A DNA stretch of 64,000 nucleotides from Mangrovibacter plantisponsor (GTDB lineage Bacteria; Pseudomonadota; Gammaproteobacteria; Enterobacterales; Enterobacteriaceae): positions 186,001 through 250,000 of the forward strand of contig NZ_QGTS01000002.1 of NCBI RefSeq assembly GCF_003182475.1, written 5' to 3'. The position numbers and the translations under genes were made by a program. Below are positions 37,198-46,948 of the stretch, piece after piece. Below the pieces are notes generated by a model that ran no database searches, had not been told where the DNA came from, and was given only the letters and a program-made list of their open reading frames with translations. Numbering within the stretch: the stretch's first letter is position 1; each line of letters starts with the position of its first letter.

Positions 37198-38862
37198 TTA
37201 ACCCAGCGTATTGGGATCGAGCGCATTCGGGATATTTTTGATTTCATCCCAACGAGCGCCTTCCAACCGGTAGCCTGTTGCCGGGCCAGCGTAATCATTG
37301 ACATCGTTAACCGCAGACAACACCTGGCCGTCGCCAACAATAATGGCGGAGGTGTGCAGGTAATCACCGGTGAGCTTGGCTTTTTGCATATTCAGCATGT
37401 CCTGGGCGACATCGGGGAACCCGCCCTGAGCCAGTGCTTTAACCACTTCCAGGCCATTACGGTTTTTATTGATGATCTCCTGGGCGAATTTGATGTCTTC
37501 GACGATGTTGCGCTCTGGCATGTCTTTGGAACCGTGGGCGTAAGTGGCGGCTTCCACTTCGTTGTCGGTAATTGGCGGCAGGCCCATACCGGCAAATACC
37601 GCCTGTAAGGCGCGCGCGGCTTTATTCCTGACCGCAACCACATCTTCTTCCCGCACCGGGCGTAACCCGCCGTCTACTTTCAGGTCCCGCTGAATGACGT
37701 TGTAGTCGTCGAAATCTTCGGCATCTTCATTGGAACCCGCAAACATGTTGTCGTAGTTCGGCACGGCGGAATAACCGGAAGAGATAAAGTCAGTGCCGGG
37801 CAGGAACTGCATCAGGAGGCGAGCGGTTCTGCGCATGTCTGAGTGAGTAAAGGTTTGGTCATTACTGGATGCGCATTCCAAATCCAGCGAGGCGCAAATT
37901 AAGTTTTCGGCCAGCACTGCACGAATACCGGATGGCACAGCAGAGGGCACACCAATGCAGCTTACTGAGCCATTTTGCAGCCCCTGCACACCTGCAGCTT
38001 TAGTGATGTAAATGCAGCGTGCTTCCAGGTACAGCATGGATTTACCCTGCGCATAACCCATTTGCACTTCCGAGCCAGAGCCCGATGTAAAACGCATTTT
38101 TAACCCACGGGAAGCATAGGATGAAGCAAGGAACCCTTTAGACCAGGGCGTGTCATCGCCATCGGTGAAGACGGGTTCGGTGCCGTAAACTGAAATGGTT
38201 TCGGCATAGCAGGTGTGGCCCAGCATACCCAGTTTTAGTTCAGTAGCTTCTTCCAGTGAACACTGGGTGAGTACGCCCGGGCGCCCAACCTGTGAACCCA
38301 CCAGTAACGCAATCGCGTTAAAAGGCGCGTAACGGGCGACAGCGACAGTGGTTTCCTGTTCATCAAACCCGCGGTAGGCACCTTCTGCGGCATCGGCGGC
38401 AATTTGTACCGGGTTGTCTTTTACGTTAGTGACATGCGCTTGTTGGGAAGGGGTGCGTCTGGCGCGCATTTTCTGCATCGCCATCATCATTTCCACCACA
38501 TTCATTTGCGACATCACATCAACAATTTTTGCCGGAGTCATGGCGGTGGTAAGGGGGACAATCTCGCTGCGTTTAATATTCGGGTCACACAGCATGTTGG
38601 CCAGTTTGACGGAATCCATTGCCATCACTTCTTTTGCACGGTCAAGGTTGATGCCGTAACGGGCAATAAAGTGATCAATCAGATCAAACTCAGCCTGCGG
38701 TTTGCCATCCAGTTCGGTGACAACGCCGTTTTGAATGGTAATGGAGGGTTTGGGATCATTCGGGCTTTCCATGGCAATAAAGCCTTCCTCGATCCATTCT
38801 TTTACAAAGCCGTCCTGGTTTACAGGGCGTTTCGCCAGCGCTTCAAAGCGTTTTGATTTCAT
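37198..38862 (-). CDS. pduC: PduC, propanediol dehydratase large subunit
   Basis: Catalytic alpha subunit of the B12-dependent dehydratase converting 1,2-propanediol to propionaldehyde; it may also accept glycerol. 554 residues, the usual family length, from [19 protein letters not shown] to the [12 protein letters not shown] end. ATG 38862 has GGTGAGG upstream and fits the family N-terminus, so it is preferred to the frame-opening ATG at 38883, which overlaps pduB. Segments around [16 protein letters not shown] and [15 protein letters not shown] line the substrate site. Complete. Confidence 0.97.
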   Translation of the reverse strand: MKSKRFEALAKRPVNQDGFVKEWIEEGFIAMESPNDPKPSITIQNGVVTELDGKPQAEFDLIDHFIARYGINLDRAKEVMAMDSVKLANMLCDPNIKRSEIVPLTTAMTPAKIVDVMSQMNVVEMMMAMQKMRARRTPSQQAHVTNVKDNPVQIAADAAEGAYRGFDEQETTVAVARYAPFNAIALLVGSQVGRPGVLTQCSLEEATELKLGMLGHTCYAETISVYGTEPVFTDGDDTPWSKGFLASSYASRGLKMRFTSGSGSEVQMGYAQGKSMLYLEARCIYITKAAGVQGLQNGSVSCIGVPSAVPSGIRAVLAENLICASLDLECASSNDQTFTHSDMRRTARLLMQFLPGTDFISSGYSAVPNYDNMFAGSNEDAEDFDDYNVIQRDLKVDGGLRPVREEDVVAVRNKAARALQAVFAGMGLPPITDNEVEAATYAHGSKDMPERNIVEDIKFAQEIINKNRNGLEVVKALAQGGFPDVAQDMLNMQKAKLTGDYLHTSAIIVGDGQVLSAVNDVNDYAGPATGYRLEGARWDEIKNIPNALDPNTLG

Positions 38863-38879
38863 GAGTGCCTCACCTGATA

Positions 38880-39683
38880 TCAAATATATGAGGGGAAGTC
38901 ATTTTTGGGCGTATCACCCATCGTACCCAGCACGGTTTTGCCGATTTCCCGGGCAGAGATAACGGCCTGGCGTACTGCGCCGGAGTCACCGGAAATCACC
39001 AGAATGGCTTCGTTACTGAAACTTGTGCCATGAGCAGGGGAGCTGTAGGCAACCACATCCACATTGGCTGATTTCAACGCGGTATCTGCCATCAGCACGC
39101 CTATGGACGCCGGAGCACCAACAATGACACCGCATGATTTACCCACCGGAGCACCAAATGCTTTTTCCAGCGCGTAGCTGGCGCGGGCGGTGTACTGCAA
39201 TTCAATATGACCGGCTTCGTTGGCATAGACATCGCCAAATGTCCGTTCCAGCTCTTTCAGGGCAACTTCAATGGCGCGTTTTACGTCAGAGACATCATTT
39301 GCCCCAAGAATAATCAGTGAGCCATGACCCGCACCGCCTTTGGTATCACGCGGCAGTTCAATGCTGACAATTTCAGTGTTTGTCGCTTTTACGGCTTCGT
39401 CTGCGGCCATAATATGTGGCCCGGCACCGGTACGTGCCCCCAGAATGCCAATTGAGCGGTAACGCTTTTCAAGCTTCATTGCTTCCAGCAACGCGCTGTC
39501 AACATTTGCGATAACCAGGCCAACGGTGTCACCGGGGGCCGTACCGACAAACTCGGTTAAACTACAGGTCTTTTCGGCCATAGCCTTTCCTCTCGGTTCT
39601 TGTGATTCAGGGGGAGATGCCAGGTGGTTCACTTTGGCAATCACCTGCGCCATGATTTGTTCCACCAGATCATTGGTACTCAT
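38880..39683 (-). CDS. pduB: PduB, tandem-BMC shell protein (two translation starts likely)
   Basis: Trimeric shell protein of 267 residues with two BMC domains ([20 protein letters not shown] first, [19 protein letters not shown] second). In Salmonella the gene makes PduB and a shorter PduB' from an internal Met. Here the internal Met35 ([11 protein letters not shown]) at 39581 has its own GAGG site 8 bases upstream, so PduB' is probably made too. The extra N-terminal region links shell and core. The start overlaps pduA by 4 bases. Confidence 0.96.
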   Translation of the reverse strand: MSTNDLVEQIMAQVIAKVNHLASPPESQEPRGKAMAEKTCSLTEFVGTAPGDTVGLVIANVDSALLEAMKLEKRYRSIGILGARTGAGPHIMAADEAVKATNTEIVSIELPRDTKGGAGHGSLIILGANDVSDVKRAIEVALKELERTFGDVYANEAGHIELQYTARASYALEKAFGAPVGKSCGVIVGAPASIGVLMADTALKSANVDVVAYSSPAHGTSFSNEAILVISGDSGAVRQAVISAREIGKTVLGTMGDTPKNDFPSYI

Positions 39684-39967
39684 TGGCTAACTCCCTTGCT
39701 GGGTAGGAATTTTTCGACTTCTGAGTGAGGGCGGGGAATAACATGAACGGATTTCACTTCGCCCACCGCTGCTGCGGCTGCTGCACCGGCATCGGTTGCT
39801 GCGGTTACGGCACCAACATCGCCACGAACCATGACGGTGACCAAACCGGAACCAATTTTCTCGTAGCCAATTAATTCAACGTTTGCGGATTTAACCATGG
39901 CGTCAGCGGCTTCTATGGCGGCGGTTAATCCTTTTGTTTCAACCATTCCTAGCGCTTCTTGTTGCAT
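39680..39967 (-). CDS. pduA: PduA, hexameric BMC shell protein
   Basis: First gene of the pdu operon, 95 residues. BMC-H fold with the pore loop YEKIGSG (Ser40 lining the pore through which propanediol is thought to enter) and [20 protein letters not shown]. The tail [20 protein letters not shown] marks the PduA side. GAGGT lies a few bases before ATG 39967. The operon promoter must be in the gap to the right. Confidence 0.96.
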   Translation of the reverse strand: MQQEALGMVETKGLTAAIEAADAMVKSANVELIGYEKIGSGLVTVMVRGDVGAVTAATDAGAAAAAAVGEVKSVHVIPRPHSEVEKFLPSKGVSQ

Positions 39968-40581
39968 ATAAACCTCGGCAAACTTTTACAATTTTCTGAC
40001 TATACAAATAAGCAACTGAAAATAATGGCTGTGTTGGGTATTTATTAGGAAAATTATTAATATGGCGATAGTAAAAAATTGCCATTAAATTTTATATTAT
40101 TTTGATTTTGTTGAGTTTTATTAATTTTCTATGATGGTATTTATTCGCTTTTAACATTGCAGGTTTACAATTTTTATTCTGTATTTTTTATATTTGAGAT
40201 GCCTCTCGCAAAAATATTCTCCTGTGAAAGGAAATGCCGATTAAACATGGCGAATAAATGAGAGGGAGGCTGCAAATAAATTATATTTTATTCGCAAAAT
40301 AATGTTGTTATTTCAACTGGCGATATAGCGTTATATCTCAGGCCAGTAAGGGTATGGTTAAAAAAGTATGAGCAAAAATTTGTTATGCCCTGGCTAATTT
40401 TTGCGCTTGCCCGTATCACAGATAGCCAACACTTTCCGGCCCGGCATTTCTATAGTTCAACGCGTTGTCCTCTTGCTATTTTGCATGGCACCTGGTGTCG
40501 CAGTGAAAAGCGGTATAGCGAGTTACCCTGCCTGGCGTAGTGATACGCCGGTGAAACATCCGGTAAAAAATAGGTGACATT
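39968..40581. promoter_or_regulatory. Divergent control region between pduA and pduF
   Basis: 614 bases without a gene. The half next to pduA (39970-40330) is AT-rich, unlike the rest of the core genome here, and the half next to pduF is G+C-richer. Divergent transcription means promoters for the pdu operon and pduF lie here, and PocR is the expected activator by analogy with Salmonella. I cannot assign a PocR or CRP site with confidence. Confidence 0.6.
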
Positions 40582-41394
40582 ATGAATGATTCACTAAAGG
40601 TACAGTGTATTGCTGAATTTCTGGGAACTGGGCTGTTTTTATTCTTTGGTGCTGGCTGCCTTTGTGCATTAAAAGTGGCTGGCGCCAGCTTTGGTCTGTG
40701 GGAAATCTGCGTGGTGTGGGGGCTGGGTATTTCCCTGGCGGTTTACCTCACTGCCGGGATCTCCGGTGCGCACCTGAACCCGGCAATTACCGTTGCGCTT
40801 TGGCTGTTTGCCTGTTTCCCCGGTAAAAAAGTGCTGCCGTACAGCATAGCCCAGATTGCCGGGGCGTTCTGTGGCGCGGCACTGGCATATTTTCTCTACC
40901 GTAACATGTTCCTGGATTATGAAGCCGCCCACCAAATGGTGCGTGGTAGCCAGGAAAGCCTGCAACTTGCCAGCATTTTCAGTACCTACCCGGCGGCAGA
41001 CATCAGTGTCTGGCAGGCCGCGCTGGTGGAAGTGGTGATTACGTCGATTTTAATGTGCCTGATTATGGCGCTGACCGATGACGGTAACGGCGTGCCGCGT
41101 GGTGCGTTGGGGCCACTGCTGATTGGTATTCTGGTGGCGGTTATCGGTGCCGCTATGGGCCCGCTAACCGGGTTTGCTATGAACCCCGCGCGTGATTTTG
41201 GCCCGAAAATTTTCACCTTTTTTGCGGGTTGGGGGAAAATGGCAATGACCGGCGGGCGTGATATCCCGTACTTTTTTATTCCGATTATTGCCCCTGTGGT
41301 GGGTGCCTGCCTGGGCGCTGCCTGCTATAGCTACCTCATAGGGAAAAACCTGCCCTGTAATACCTGTAAAACGGATGAAAAGAAAACGGTCTGA
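40582..41394 (+). CDS. pduF: PduF, propanediol/glycerol diffusion facilitator
   Basis: Aquaglyceroporin of the MIP family, 270 residues, six membrane helices. The two pore NPA motifs are HLNPAITVALWL near residue 67 and MNPARDFGPK near residue 200. GAGCLCALKVAG near the N-terminus and the GILVAVIGAAMGPLTGFAMNP run fit glycerol-type channels. It admits 1,2-propanediol. AGGTGA precedes ATG 40582. It is divergent from pduA and followed after 834 bases by pocR, the standard pdu/cob layout. Confidence 0.95.
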   Translation: MNDSLKVQCIAEFLGTGLFLFFGAGCLCALKVAGASFGLWEICVVWGLGISLAVYLTAGISGAHLNPAITVALWLFACFPGKKVLPYSIAQIAGAFCGAALAYFLYRNMFLDYEAAHQMVRGSQESLQLASIFSTYPAADISVWQAALVEVVITSILMCLIMALTDDGNGVPRGALGPLLIGILVAVIGAAMGPLTGFAMNPARDFGPKIFTFFAGWGKMAMTGGRDIPYFFIPIIAPVVGACLGAACYSYLIGKNLPCNTCKTDEKKTV

Positions 41395-41591
41395 GCGGCT
41401 CGCAAAAAAAAGTAACTGGTGAAATTTTATAAAATATTTTGTGATCCGTTTTCATGTAATTGAGATTTTTTCTCCCAGGTAACCAGGTGGCCTGTTATGT
41501 TTAAGCAGGCTCCCTGCTGGGGGCTTTCAGCCACACAAGCAAAAGCAGTAATACGCATTTTTAATACCTCAGTTTTTATTAGTCACGCTAA

Positions 41592-41837
41592 TTAACGAGT
41601 TGAGTAATGAAAAGGAATTAGCAAAATAGTTCTAAACTGCTGAACAGTTTCATTTTCAGTATGTAAAAAGTTACTGTTTTTTGTGACATACAGGCCACTA
41701 CGAGGTTGCCTGTTACTGATATTATCAACCATTGTTATGGCGGCCGGAGGTATTCCATTTGAGAATGAGACTACCTCTTGCAAGGAATTTACTGCACGTA
41801 ATGAGTCGGGCAGTAAAAAATACTTAGGGTGAAACAT
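41592..41837 (-). CDS. Possible small or truncated protein, 81 residues
   Basis: Within the 41395-42228 gap one minus-strand frame reads a plausible soluble polypeptide (FLLPDSLRAVNSLQEVVSF, later MVDNISNRQPRSGLYVTKN) with AT-rich codons unlike pduF and pocR. No convincing ribosome-binding site precedes ATG 41837. The sequence looks like the N-terminal part of a regulator that has lost the rest, but I cannot name the family. It may be a pseudogene fragment or chance. Confidence 0.3.
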   Translation of the reverse strand: MFHPKYFLLPDSLRAVNSLQEVVSFSNGIPPAAITMVDNISNRQPRSGLYVTKNSNFLHTENETVQQFRTILLIPFHYSTR

Positions 41838-41969
41838 TTTGGCTAATTTTAATTAACTAAAATGTAACTTTCTGCCAGGGCCTGATAATAGCGTCGCCGG
41901 ATAATATTGGGGCTGGAACCGTTTAACCGGGGGTTGTTAAGTGCGCCGCCAGGAAGAGCCACCACAGGC

Positions 41970-42032
41970 AGTTGTGCGATATCAGTTGTACGACGTTAGT
42001 TGTGTGAATTCATTGTGCGAATTAGTTGTGCG
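41970..42032. repeat. Five imperfect 13-14-bp direct repeats upstream of pocR
   Basis: Units AGTTGTGCG, AGTTGTACG, AGTTGTGTG, CATTGTGCG and AGTTGTGCG start at 41970, 41984, 41998, 42011 and 42024, each followed by 4-5 variable bases. The array ends about 195 bases before the pocR start. It could be a regulator-binding array or slippage. The rest of the 41395-42228 gap shows only a weak possible hairpin after pduF (AGCAGG/CCTGCT near 41503-41520) and a short ATGAAGT repeat at 42081-42108. Confidence 0.8.
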
Positions 42033-42228
42033 CATAACAGTCAGGCAAGCCTGTGAACCAGAATACCGGCATGCCAGTGATATGAAGTGTGATGTATGAA
42101 GTATGAAAAACTCATGCGCAGTACATGGGGTGCTTACAGAACAGGCCCAAAAGGGCACATAACCCGCCTGGCAGGGCAGGCGCTTAATCACGGAAGATAA
42201 ACGGACTGAATCGACTGAGGGTTTTATC

Positions 42229-43131
42229 ATGATTTCTGCCAGTGTGCTTAGCTCAGAGCTCATCAATAAAATTGCCCAGGATTTTGCACAGGCAACAAAT
42301 TTAGCGGTAGTGGTGGTTAATATCCACGGTGAAGAGATCTCTGAGCTCTTCAACTTCACGCCGTTTTGCCAGTTGATGCGCCAGGACCCTGAACGGCACA
42401 GCCGCTGCCGTATGAGTGACCGCTGTGGCGGCCTTGAAGCATCTAAAACCAGTAACCCCTGTATTTATCGTTGCCATGCCGGGCTGACGGATTTTTCCAT
42501 ACCTTTGGTTATTGCCGGTCACCTGGTGGGTTTTGTGCTGTGCGGGCAAGTGCGTGTCCCGGATGATATTGAAATGGTCGATATCCTGCACCCGGTTGAT
42601 GACCACTGGCGCACAGACCCGGAGCTGGTGAATGAATACAAAAAAGTACCTGAAATGGATTATGCCCGGTTAACGGCATCCGCTGACTTATTGCGTTTGA
42701 TTGTAGAAAATTGCCTGAAAAAACAACTGAGTTTGTTGGTGATTACTGATAACGAAGACGCACCGCCTTCTGCAGGCAGAAGCCGCGCGCAAAACCCCCA
42801 TGAAAGCAAAATGAAAAAAGCGCTGCGCTACATTGAAGCGAATTTGTCACAGGAACTGCGCCTGGAAGAGGTGGCCGCACACGTGTACCTGAGCCCTTAT
42901 TATTTCAGCAAGCTGTTCAAAAAATATCAGGGGATTGGCTTTAACGCCTGGGTTAACCGCCAGCGCATGGAGCATGCCAAAGAAATGCTGCGCCACAGTG
43001 ACTGGAGCATTGCCAGTATCGCCAGAAATGTGGGTTTTTCCCAAACCAGTTATTTTTGCAAAGTATTCCGCCAGACTTATCAGGTAACACCACAAATGTT
43101 TCGTTCGCTGGCAATAGAAGAGGCCGATTAA
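42229..43131 (+). CDS. pocR: PocR, AraC-family activator of pdu and cbi/cob
   Basis: Propanediol-responsive transcriptional activator. 300 residues: an N-terminal PocR sensory domain (about 5-170) with a cysteine cluster at 47, 60, 66, 78 and 82 (FCQLMR, CRMSDRC, CIYRC), and a C-terminal AraC double HTH (about 195-295). The HTH part is visible as LRLEEVAAHVYLSPYYFSKLFKKY and IASIARNVGFSQTSYFCKVF. GAGGG lies 7 bases before ATG 42229. Placed between pduF and the cob operon, as in Salmonella, where it activates both sides in the presence of propanediol. Direct repeats upstream may take part in its regulation. Confidence 0.95.
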   Translation: MISASVLSSELINKIAQDFAQATNLAVVVVNIHGEEISELFNFTPFCQLMRQDPERHSRCRMSDRCGGLEASKTSNPCIYRCHAGLTDFSIPLVIAGHLVGFVLCGQVRVPDDIEMVDILHPVDDHWRTDPELVNEYKKVPEMDYARLTASADLLRLIVENCLKKQLSLLVITDNEDAPPSAGRSRAQNPHESKMKKALRYIEANLSQELRLEEVAAHVYLSPYYFSKLFKKYQGIGFNAWVNRQRMEHAKEMLRHSDWSIASIARNVGFSQTSYFCKVFRQTYQVTPQMFRSLAIEEAD

Positions 43132-43591
43132 CCGGTATTCAGTACCTGGTTAACCCGTATTCGGTAAATGTGTTGTGCTAATATCCGGCACAATAGTTTT
43201 ATGTGGGTAACATGGTGTTGAGCTTGTTTTTCACCCATGAATTGCCAGCAAATATTTGGGTGGAGCACGCAGGGTTTATTTCACCTGCCAGGTATAAATT
43301 CTGTGAGCCAGCAACGTTTAACGGTAGCAATATTTTGTTGCCTGCATGGCTGAGTTTTTCTGGTTAAGTACTTATTGTTGTTGAGATATGTCTGACAGAA
43401 CTGGCAATAATTTGTTATAGCTCAACAATTGTTTGTTATTACAGCCGTAAACTGCACCAGTTTTTATTTTTTCAGTGGCGTATAGTCAGTGACAGTAAAA
43501 AAGCACTTTTTTCGGCAGATATTTACCTGAATGAGATATTTACCAGAGCGAAGTGTGATTGCGTGATGGTACTGAGTTTGCGCACCAAAGC

Positions 43592-43677
43592 GCAGTAAAT
43601 AGCAGTACATAAGCAGTACATAAAAAGTACAGAACGCAGAAAGAAGCGCAGTACATAAAAGTAGTGCAGTACGAAAA
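43592..43677. repeat. Degenerate GCAGTACATAA repeats before the cob riboswitch
   Basis: GCAGTAAATA (43592), GCAGTACATAA (43602), GCAGTACATAAAA (43613), GCAGTACATAAAA (43648) and GCAGTACGAAAA (43666) occur within 86 bases, ending 11 bases before the riboswitch. They lie in the expected promoter region of the cob operon. The rest of 43132-43591 has no gene. Function unknown. Confidence 0.75.
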
Positions 43678-43688
43678 AGTTTAACCGA

Positions 43689-43841
43689 CATCATCAGGTT
43701 TTACCTGACAGGTAGGGAAGAGGGTGCAAACCCCTCGCAGCCCCCGCTGCTGTGATGCTGACGACCCCGCAATACCACTGATCGACTGATTGGGAAGGGC
43801 GGGCAAGAAAGACGCTAAGCCAGAAGACCGGCCTGATGATG
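43689..43841 (+). ncRNA. Cobalamin riboswitch upstream of cbiA
   Basis: The closing helix P1 is visible as CATCATCAGG (43689-43698) pairing perfectly with CCTGATGATG (43832-43841). Inside are the GCAGCCCCCGCTGCTGTGATG segment (split core), CCACTGATC with GGGAAGG, and the B12 box AGCCAGAAGACCGGCCTG at 43818-43835. This is the adenosylcobalamin-sensing leader of the cob operon; high B12 is expected to lower cbiA expression. About 100 bases of leader separate it from ATG 43944 and include a possible AGGGC/GCCCT hairpin, probably the expression platform acting on translation. Confidence 0.93.
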
Positions 43842-43943
43842 CAAATGACACCTTCGGAGGGAAGGGCGTCTACAGCCTCGTATTGCCCTGAGGGGGATGC
43901 GCCTGGCTTGTTGCGCCCATTTTCCGCCAAAAAGGAAGTAAAA

Positions 43944-45326
43944 ATGGCAACAGGCGCAAAACAGGCATTCATTCTGGCGGGCACTTCAAGCGGTTGTGGT
44001 AAAACCACCATAACCCTTGGCTTGCTGGCGCTTTTGCGGCAACAAGGCTTTGCTCCCCAGCCATTCAAAGTTGGCCCTGACTACCTCGATACCACCTGGC
44101 ATAGCGCCATTTCTGGCCGGAAATCACGCAATCTGGATAACTGGATGCTGCCGGATGATACCGTTCGGGCCCTGTTCAGCCGGGCCATGGAAACCACCTC
44201 ACTTGGGGTGATCGAAGGGGTTATGGGCCTGTTCGATGGCCTGGGCCTTGACCCGTTTTGTGCCTCAACCGCGGGTATTGCGCGTTTACTGGGTGTTCCT
44301 GTCATTTTGCTGATGGATGGCAAAGGGGTATCCACTTCTCTGGCGGCAACCCTTAATGGCTTTTGTGATTTTGCCCCGGGCGTCAACATTGCCGGGGTCA
44401 TTATCAACCGGGTCAATACCGATAATCACTTCCGCCAGCTTAGTGCCGCGCTTGGCCGTTATTGCCGCGTACCGGTGCTGGGCTATGTTCCTGAACTGCC
44501 TGAACTCCACCTGCCATCCCGCCATTTGGGGTTAGTGGGCGCGTCTGCTTCAGGGGTTAACCAGGCACCCTGGCAGCAACTGGCTGCCGTGCTGGAAAAA
44601 ACGGTTAACCTCCCGGCTCTGCTTAACTGTTGCCGCCCTTTGCAAAACCAGTGCTGCGCACCGTTATCACTCCCGGACCAGGCCCTGGCCGGTGGGCTGA
44701 CCATGGCCATTGCGCAGGATGATGCCTTTCACTTTTACTACCAGGATAACCTCGACATTCTTGAACAGGCAGGCGTCCGGCTGGTGCCATTCAGCCCGGT
44801 GGAAGATGCACAAGTGCCCCCCTGCGACATGCTGTGGCTGGGGGGCGGCTACCCGGAAATGTTTGCCAGCCAACTGGCGGCGAATAGCGCAATGCGGGAT
44901 TCCGTTAAACAGTTAGCGGCGCGCGGGGTGCCCGTGTATGCCGAGTGCGGCGGGTTAATGTACCTGGGTGGTTCACTGGCAGATGCCGAAGGGCAAACGC
45001 ACCCCATGTGCGGCGTGCTGGCCGGGCACAGCACCATGGGTAACCGGCTGAAACGGTTTGGGTATTGCGAAGCAACTGCAAGCCACGACACCCTGCTCGC
45101 CGCAGCAGGTGAAACACTGCGCGGCCATGAATTTCATTACTCTGAATTCACCACTTCACTGCCCACCCGCCAACAGTGCCGCAAAGTGCGCGACGGCCAG
45201 GTGGTGCGCCAGTGGGAAGGCGGCTGGCAGCAGGGCAACACCTTTGCCAGTTACCTGCACCTCCATTTTGCCCAGCGCCCGGCCATGCTTAACCGCTGGT
45301 TCACTACCGCAAGGAGCCTGCAATGA
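43944..45326 (+). CDS. cbiA: CbiA, cobyrinic acid a,c-diamide synthase
   Basis: ATP- and glutamine-dependent amidation of the a and c side chains of the cobyrinic intermediate. 460 residues: an N-terminal dethiobiotin-synthetase-like ATPase (AGTSSGCGKTTITLGLL near residue 10) and a C-terminal class I glutamine amidotransferase with its nucleophile Cys in YAECGGLMYLG. AAGGAAG precedes ATG 43944; the frame extends 36 codons upstream into the riboswitch, which is not a real start. First gene of the cob operon; stop overlaps cbiB (ATGA). Confidence 0.96.
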   Translation: MATGAKQAFILAGTSSGCGKTTITLGLLALLRQQGFAPQPFKVGPDYLDTTWHSAISGRKSRNLDNWMLPDDTVRALFSRAMETTSLGVIEGVMGLFDGLGLDPFCASTAGIARLLGVPVILLMDGKGVSTSLAATLNGFCDFAPGVNIAGVIINRVNTDNHFRQLSAALGRYCRVPVLGYVPELPELHLPSRHLGLVGASASGVNQAPWQQLAAVLEKTVNLPALLNCCRPLQNQCCAPLSLPDQALAGGLTMAIAQDDAFHFYYQDNLDILEQAGVRLVPFSPVEDAQVPPCDMLWLGGGYPEMFASQLAANSAMRDSVKQLAARGVPVYAECGGLMYLGGSLADAEGQTHPMCGVLAGHSTMGNRLKRFGYCEATASHDTLLAAAGETLRGHEFHYSEFTTSLPTRQQCRKVRDGQVVRQWEGGWQQGNTFASYLHLHFAQRPAMLNRWFTTARSLQ

Positions 45327-46297
45327 TGTCACTGTTTTCCTGGCTTTCCGCCTGGTGTGTTGCCGCTCTGCTGGATTACTGGCTGGGTGACCCGCACCAC
45401 TGGCCTCACCCGGTGCGCTGGATGGGCAACCTGGTTAACCTGCTGCAGCGTGCTGTCCGCCATGTTTGCCATTCACCCATGGCATTGCGCTGGGGGGGCG
45501 GTGTGATGTGGCTGGTGGTGGTGGCGGTTACGGGTGGTGTCAGCTGGGGTGTTTTGGTTCTGGCAGAACGTGTTCACCCACTGCTCGGCTGGGTGGTCAA
45601 TACCTGGATGATCTTTACCCTGCTGGCCGGGCGTTGCCTGGCTGAAAGTGCCGGGGAAGTTGAGCAGGCTCTGCGCAAAGGGGATTTACCGCTGAGCCGG
45701 GAAAAACTGAGCTGGATAGTCGGGCGTGATACCTCGCAACTCCAGCCACCGCAAATTACCCGGGCAGTGGTCGAAACGGTGGCGGAAAACAGTGTTGATG
45801 GTGTTATCGCCCCCCTGTTTTTCCTGATGCTGGGCGGTGCGCCGCTGGCAATGGCGTACAAAGCCGTGAATACCCTGGATTCCATGGTGGGTTACAAAAA
45901 CGCACGTTACAAAGATATCGGCCTGGTGTCTGCACGTATGGATGACGTGGCCAATTACCTGCCCGCACGCATTGGCTGGCTGTTGCTGAGTGCGGCAGCC
46001 AGGCTCTGCCAGTTCAATGGCCTTAGCGCGTTGCGTATTGGCTGGCGCGACAGAAAACAGCACAGCAGCCCGAATTGCGCCTGGTCTGAAGGCGCGGTGG
46101 CCGGGGCTCTGGGGGTGCGCCTTGGTGGGCCTAATAACTATTTTGGCGAACGGGTAGAGAAACCCTGGATTGGCGAAAACCTGCGCGAAATAACCCCGGA
46201 TGACATCCCGGCGTCCGTGCGCATGCTGATGGTCGCTTCCGGCCTGGCACTGGTGCTGTTTGCCCTTATCCGTATCGTCTTCACGCTCACGGTGTGA
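45323..46297 (+). CDS. cbiB: CbiB, adenosylcobinamide-phosphate synthase
   Basis: Inner-membrane enzyme attaching aminopropanol (or its phosphate) to adenosylcobyric acid. 324 residues with several membrane helices, the N-terminal DYWLGDPHHWPHPVRWMG motif, and the conserved ETVAENSVDGVIAPLFF. The PduX product threonine phosphate is the precursor of the group it attaches. ATG 45323 overlaps the cbiA stop; ATG 45326 is the alternative. Confidence 0.95.
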   Translation: MMSLFSWLSAWCVAALLDYWLGDPHHWPHPVRWMGNLVNLLQRAVRHVCHSPMALRWGGGVMWLVVVAVTGGVSWGVLVLAERVHPLLGWVVNTWMIFTLLAGRCLAESAGEVEQALRKGDLPLSREKLSWIVGRDTSQLQPPQITRAVVETVAENSVDGVIAPLFFLMLGGAPLAMAYKAVNTLDSMVGYKNARYKDIGLVSARMDDVANYLPARIGWLLLSAAARLCQFNGLSALRIGWRDRKQHSSPNCAWSEGAVAGALGVRLGGPNNYFGERVEKPWIGENLREITPDDIPASVRMLMVASGLALVLFALIRIVFTLTV

Positions 46298-46312
46298 TGG
46301 CAGGAGAACCCG

Positions 46313-46948
46313 ATGGACTACATTCAACAACCTTTGCTCATTGAAAGCCGCAGCTTCGAGATAATCAGCGAGATAATTGCCGCTGAACACCCCGGCTGGC
46401 AGTGTAGTGACCCACGCCAGGAAGCGGTTATCAAACGGGTTATTCACACCACGGCAGATTTCGACTGGCTGGAAACCTTATGGTTTTCACCACACATCAT
46501 TACTGTGCTGGATGCCGCCCTGCGCCGCGGTTGTACGCTGTTTACCGACACCACCATGGCGCTCTCCGGTATCAACAAGACCCGCCTTGCCCGGCACCAT
46601 GTTGCCAGCCACTGTTTTATCAGCAACCCACAAGTGGCGGCAGTGGCAAAAGAAAAAGGTATTACCCGCTCAATGGCAGCGGTTGATGTCGCTCTGGCTA
46701 TGCCGGGCGAGAAAATCTTTGTTTTTGGCAATGCGCCCACAGCGCTATTCCGCCTGCTGGAAAGTGGTGAACAACCTGCCGCAGTCATTGGCGTACCGGT
46801 GGGTTTTGTGGGGGCGGCTGAATCCAAACAGGCCCTGATAGACAGTGGCCTGCCGGGCATTGCAGCCCGTGGGCGCAAAGGCGGTAGCAATGTGGCTGCG
46901 GCCATTGTTAACGCCGTGCTCTACACCATGGAGGCGGGCGATGACTGA
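46313..46948 (+). CDS. cbiC: CbiC, cobalt-precorrin-8 methylmutase
   Basis: Moves the methyl group from C11 to C12 of the corrin ring to give cobyrinate. 211 residues with [12 protein letters not shown] near the N-terminus, [11 protein letters not shown] (substrate His region) and [12 protein letters not shown], and the C-terminal [22 protein letters not shown] lies 7 bases before ATG 46313. It overlaps cbiD by 8 bases. Confidence 0.95.
   Translation: MDYIQQPLLIESRSFEIISEIIAAEHPGWQCSDPRQEAVIKRVIHTTADFDWLETLWFSPHIITVLDAALRRGCTLFTDTTMALSGINKTRLARHHVASHCFISNPQVAAVAKEKGITRSMAAVDVALAMPGEKIFVFGNAPTALFRLLESGEQPAAVIGVPVGFVGAAESKQALIDSGLPGIAARGRKGGSNVAAAIVNAVLYTMEAGDD

Noticed and set aside
41970-42032. 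CRISPR array
   Set aside because: Units are 13-14 bases with no spacers of CRISPR length and no cas genes nearby.
45686-46447. 253-codon minus-strand frame opposite cbiB/cbiC
   Set aside because: Antisense shadow crossing two verified genes.
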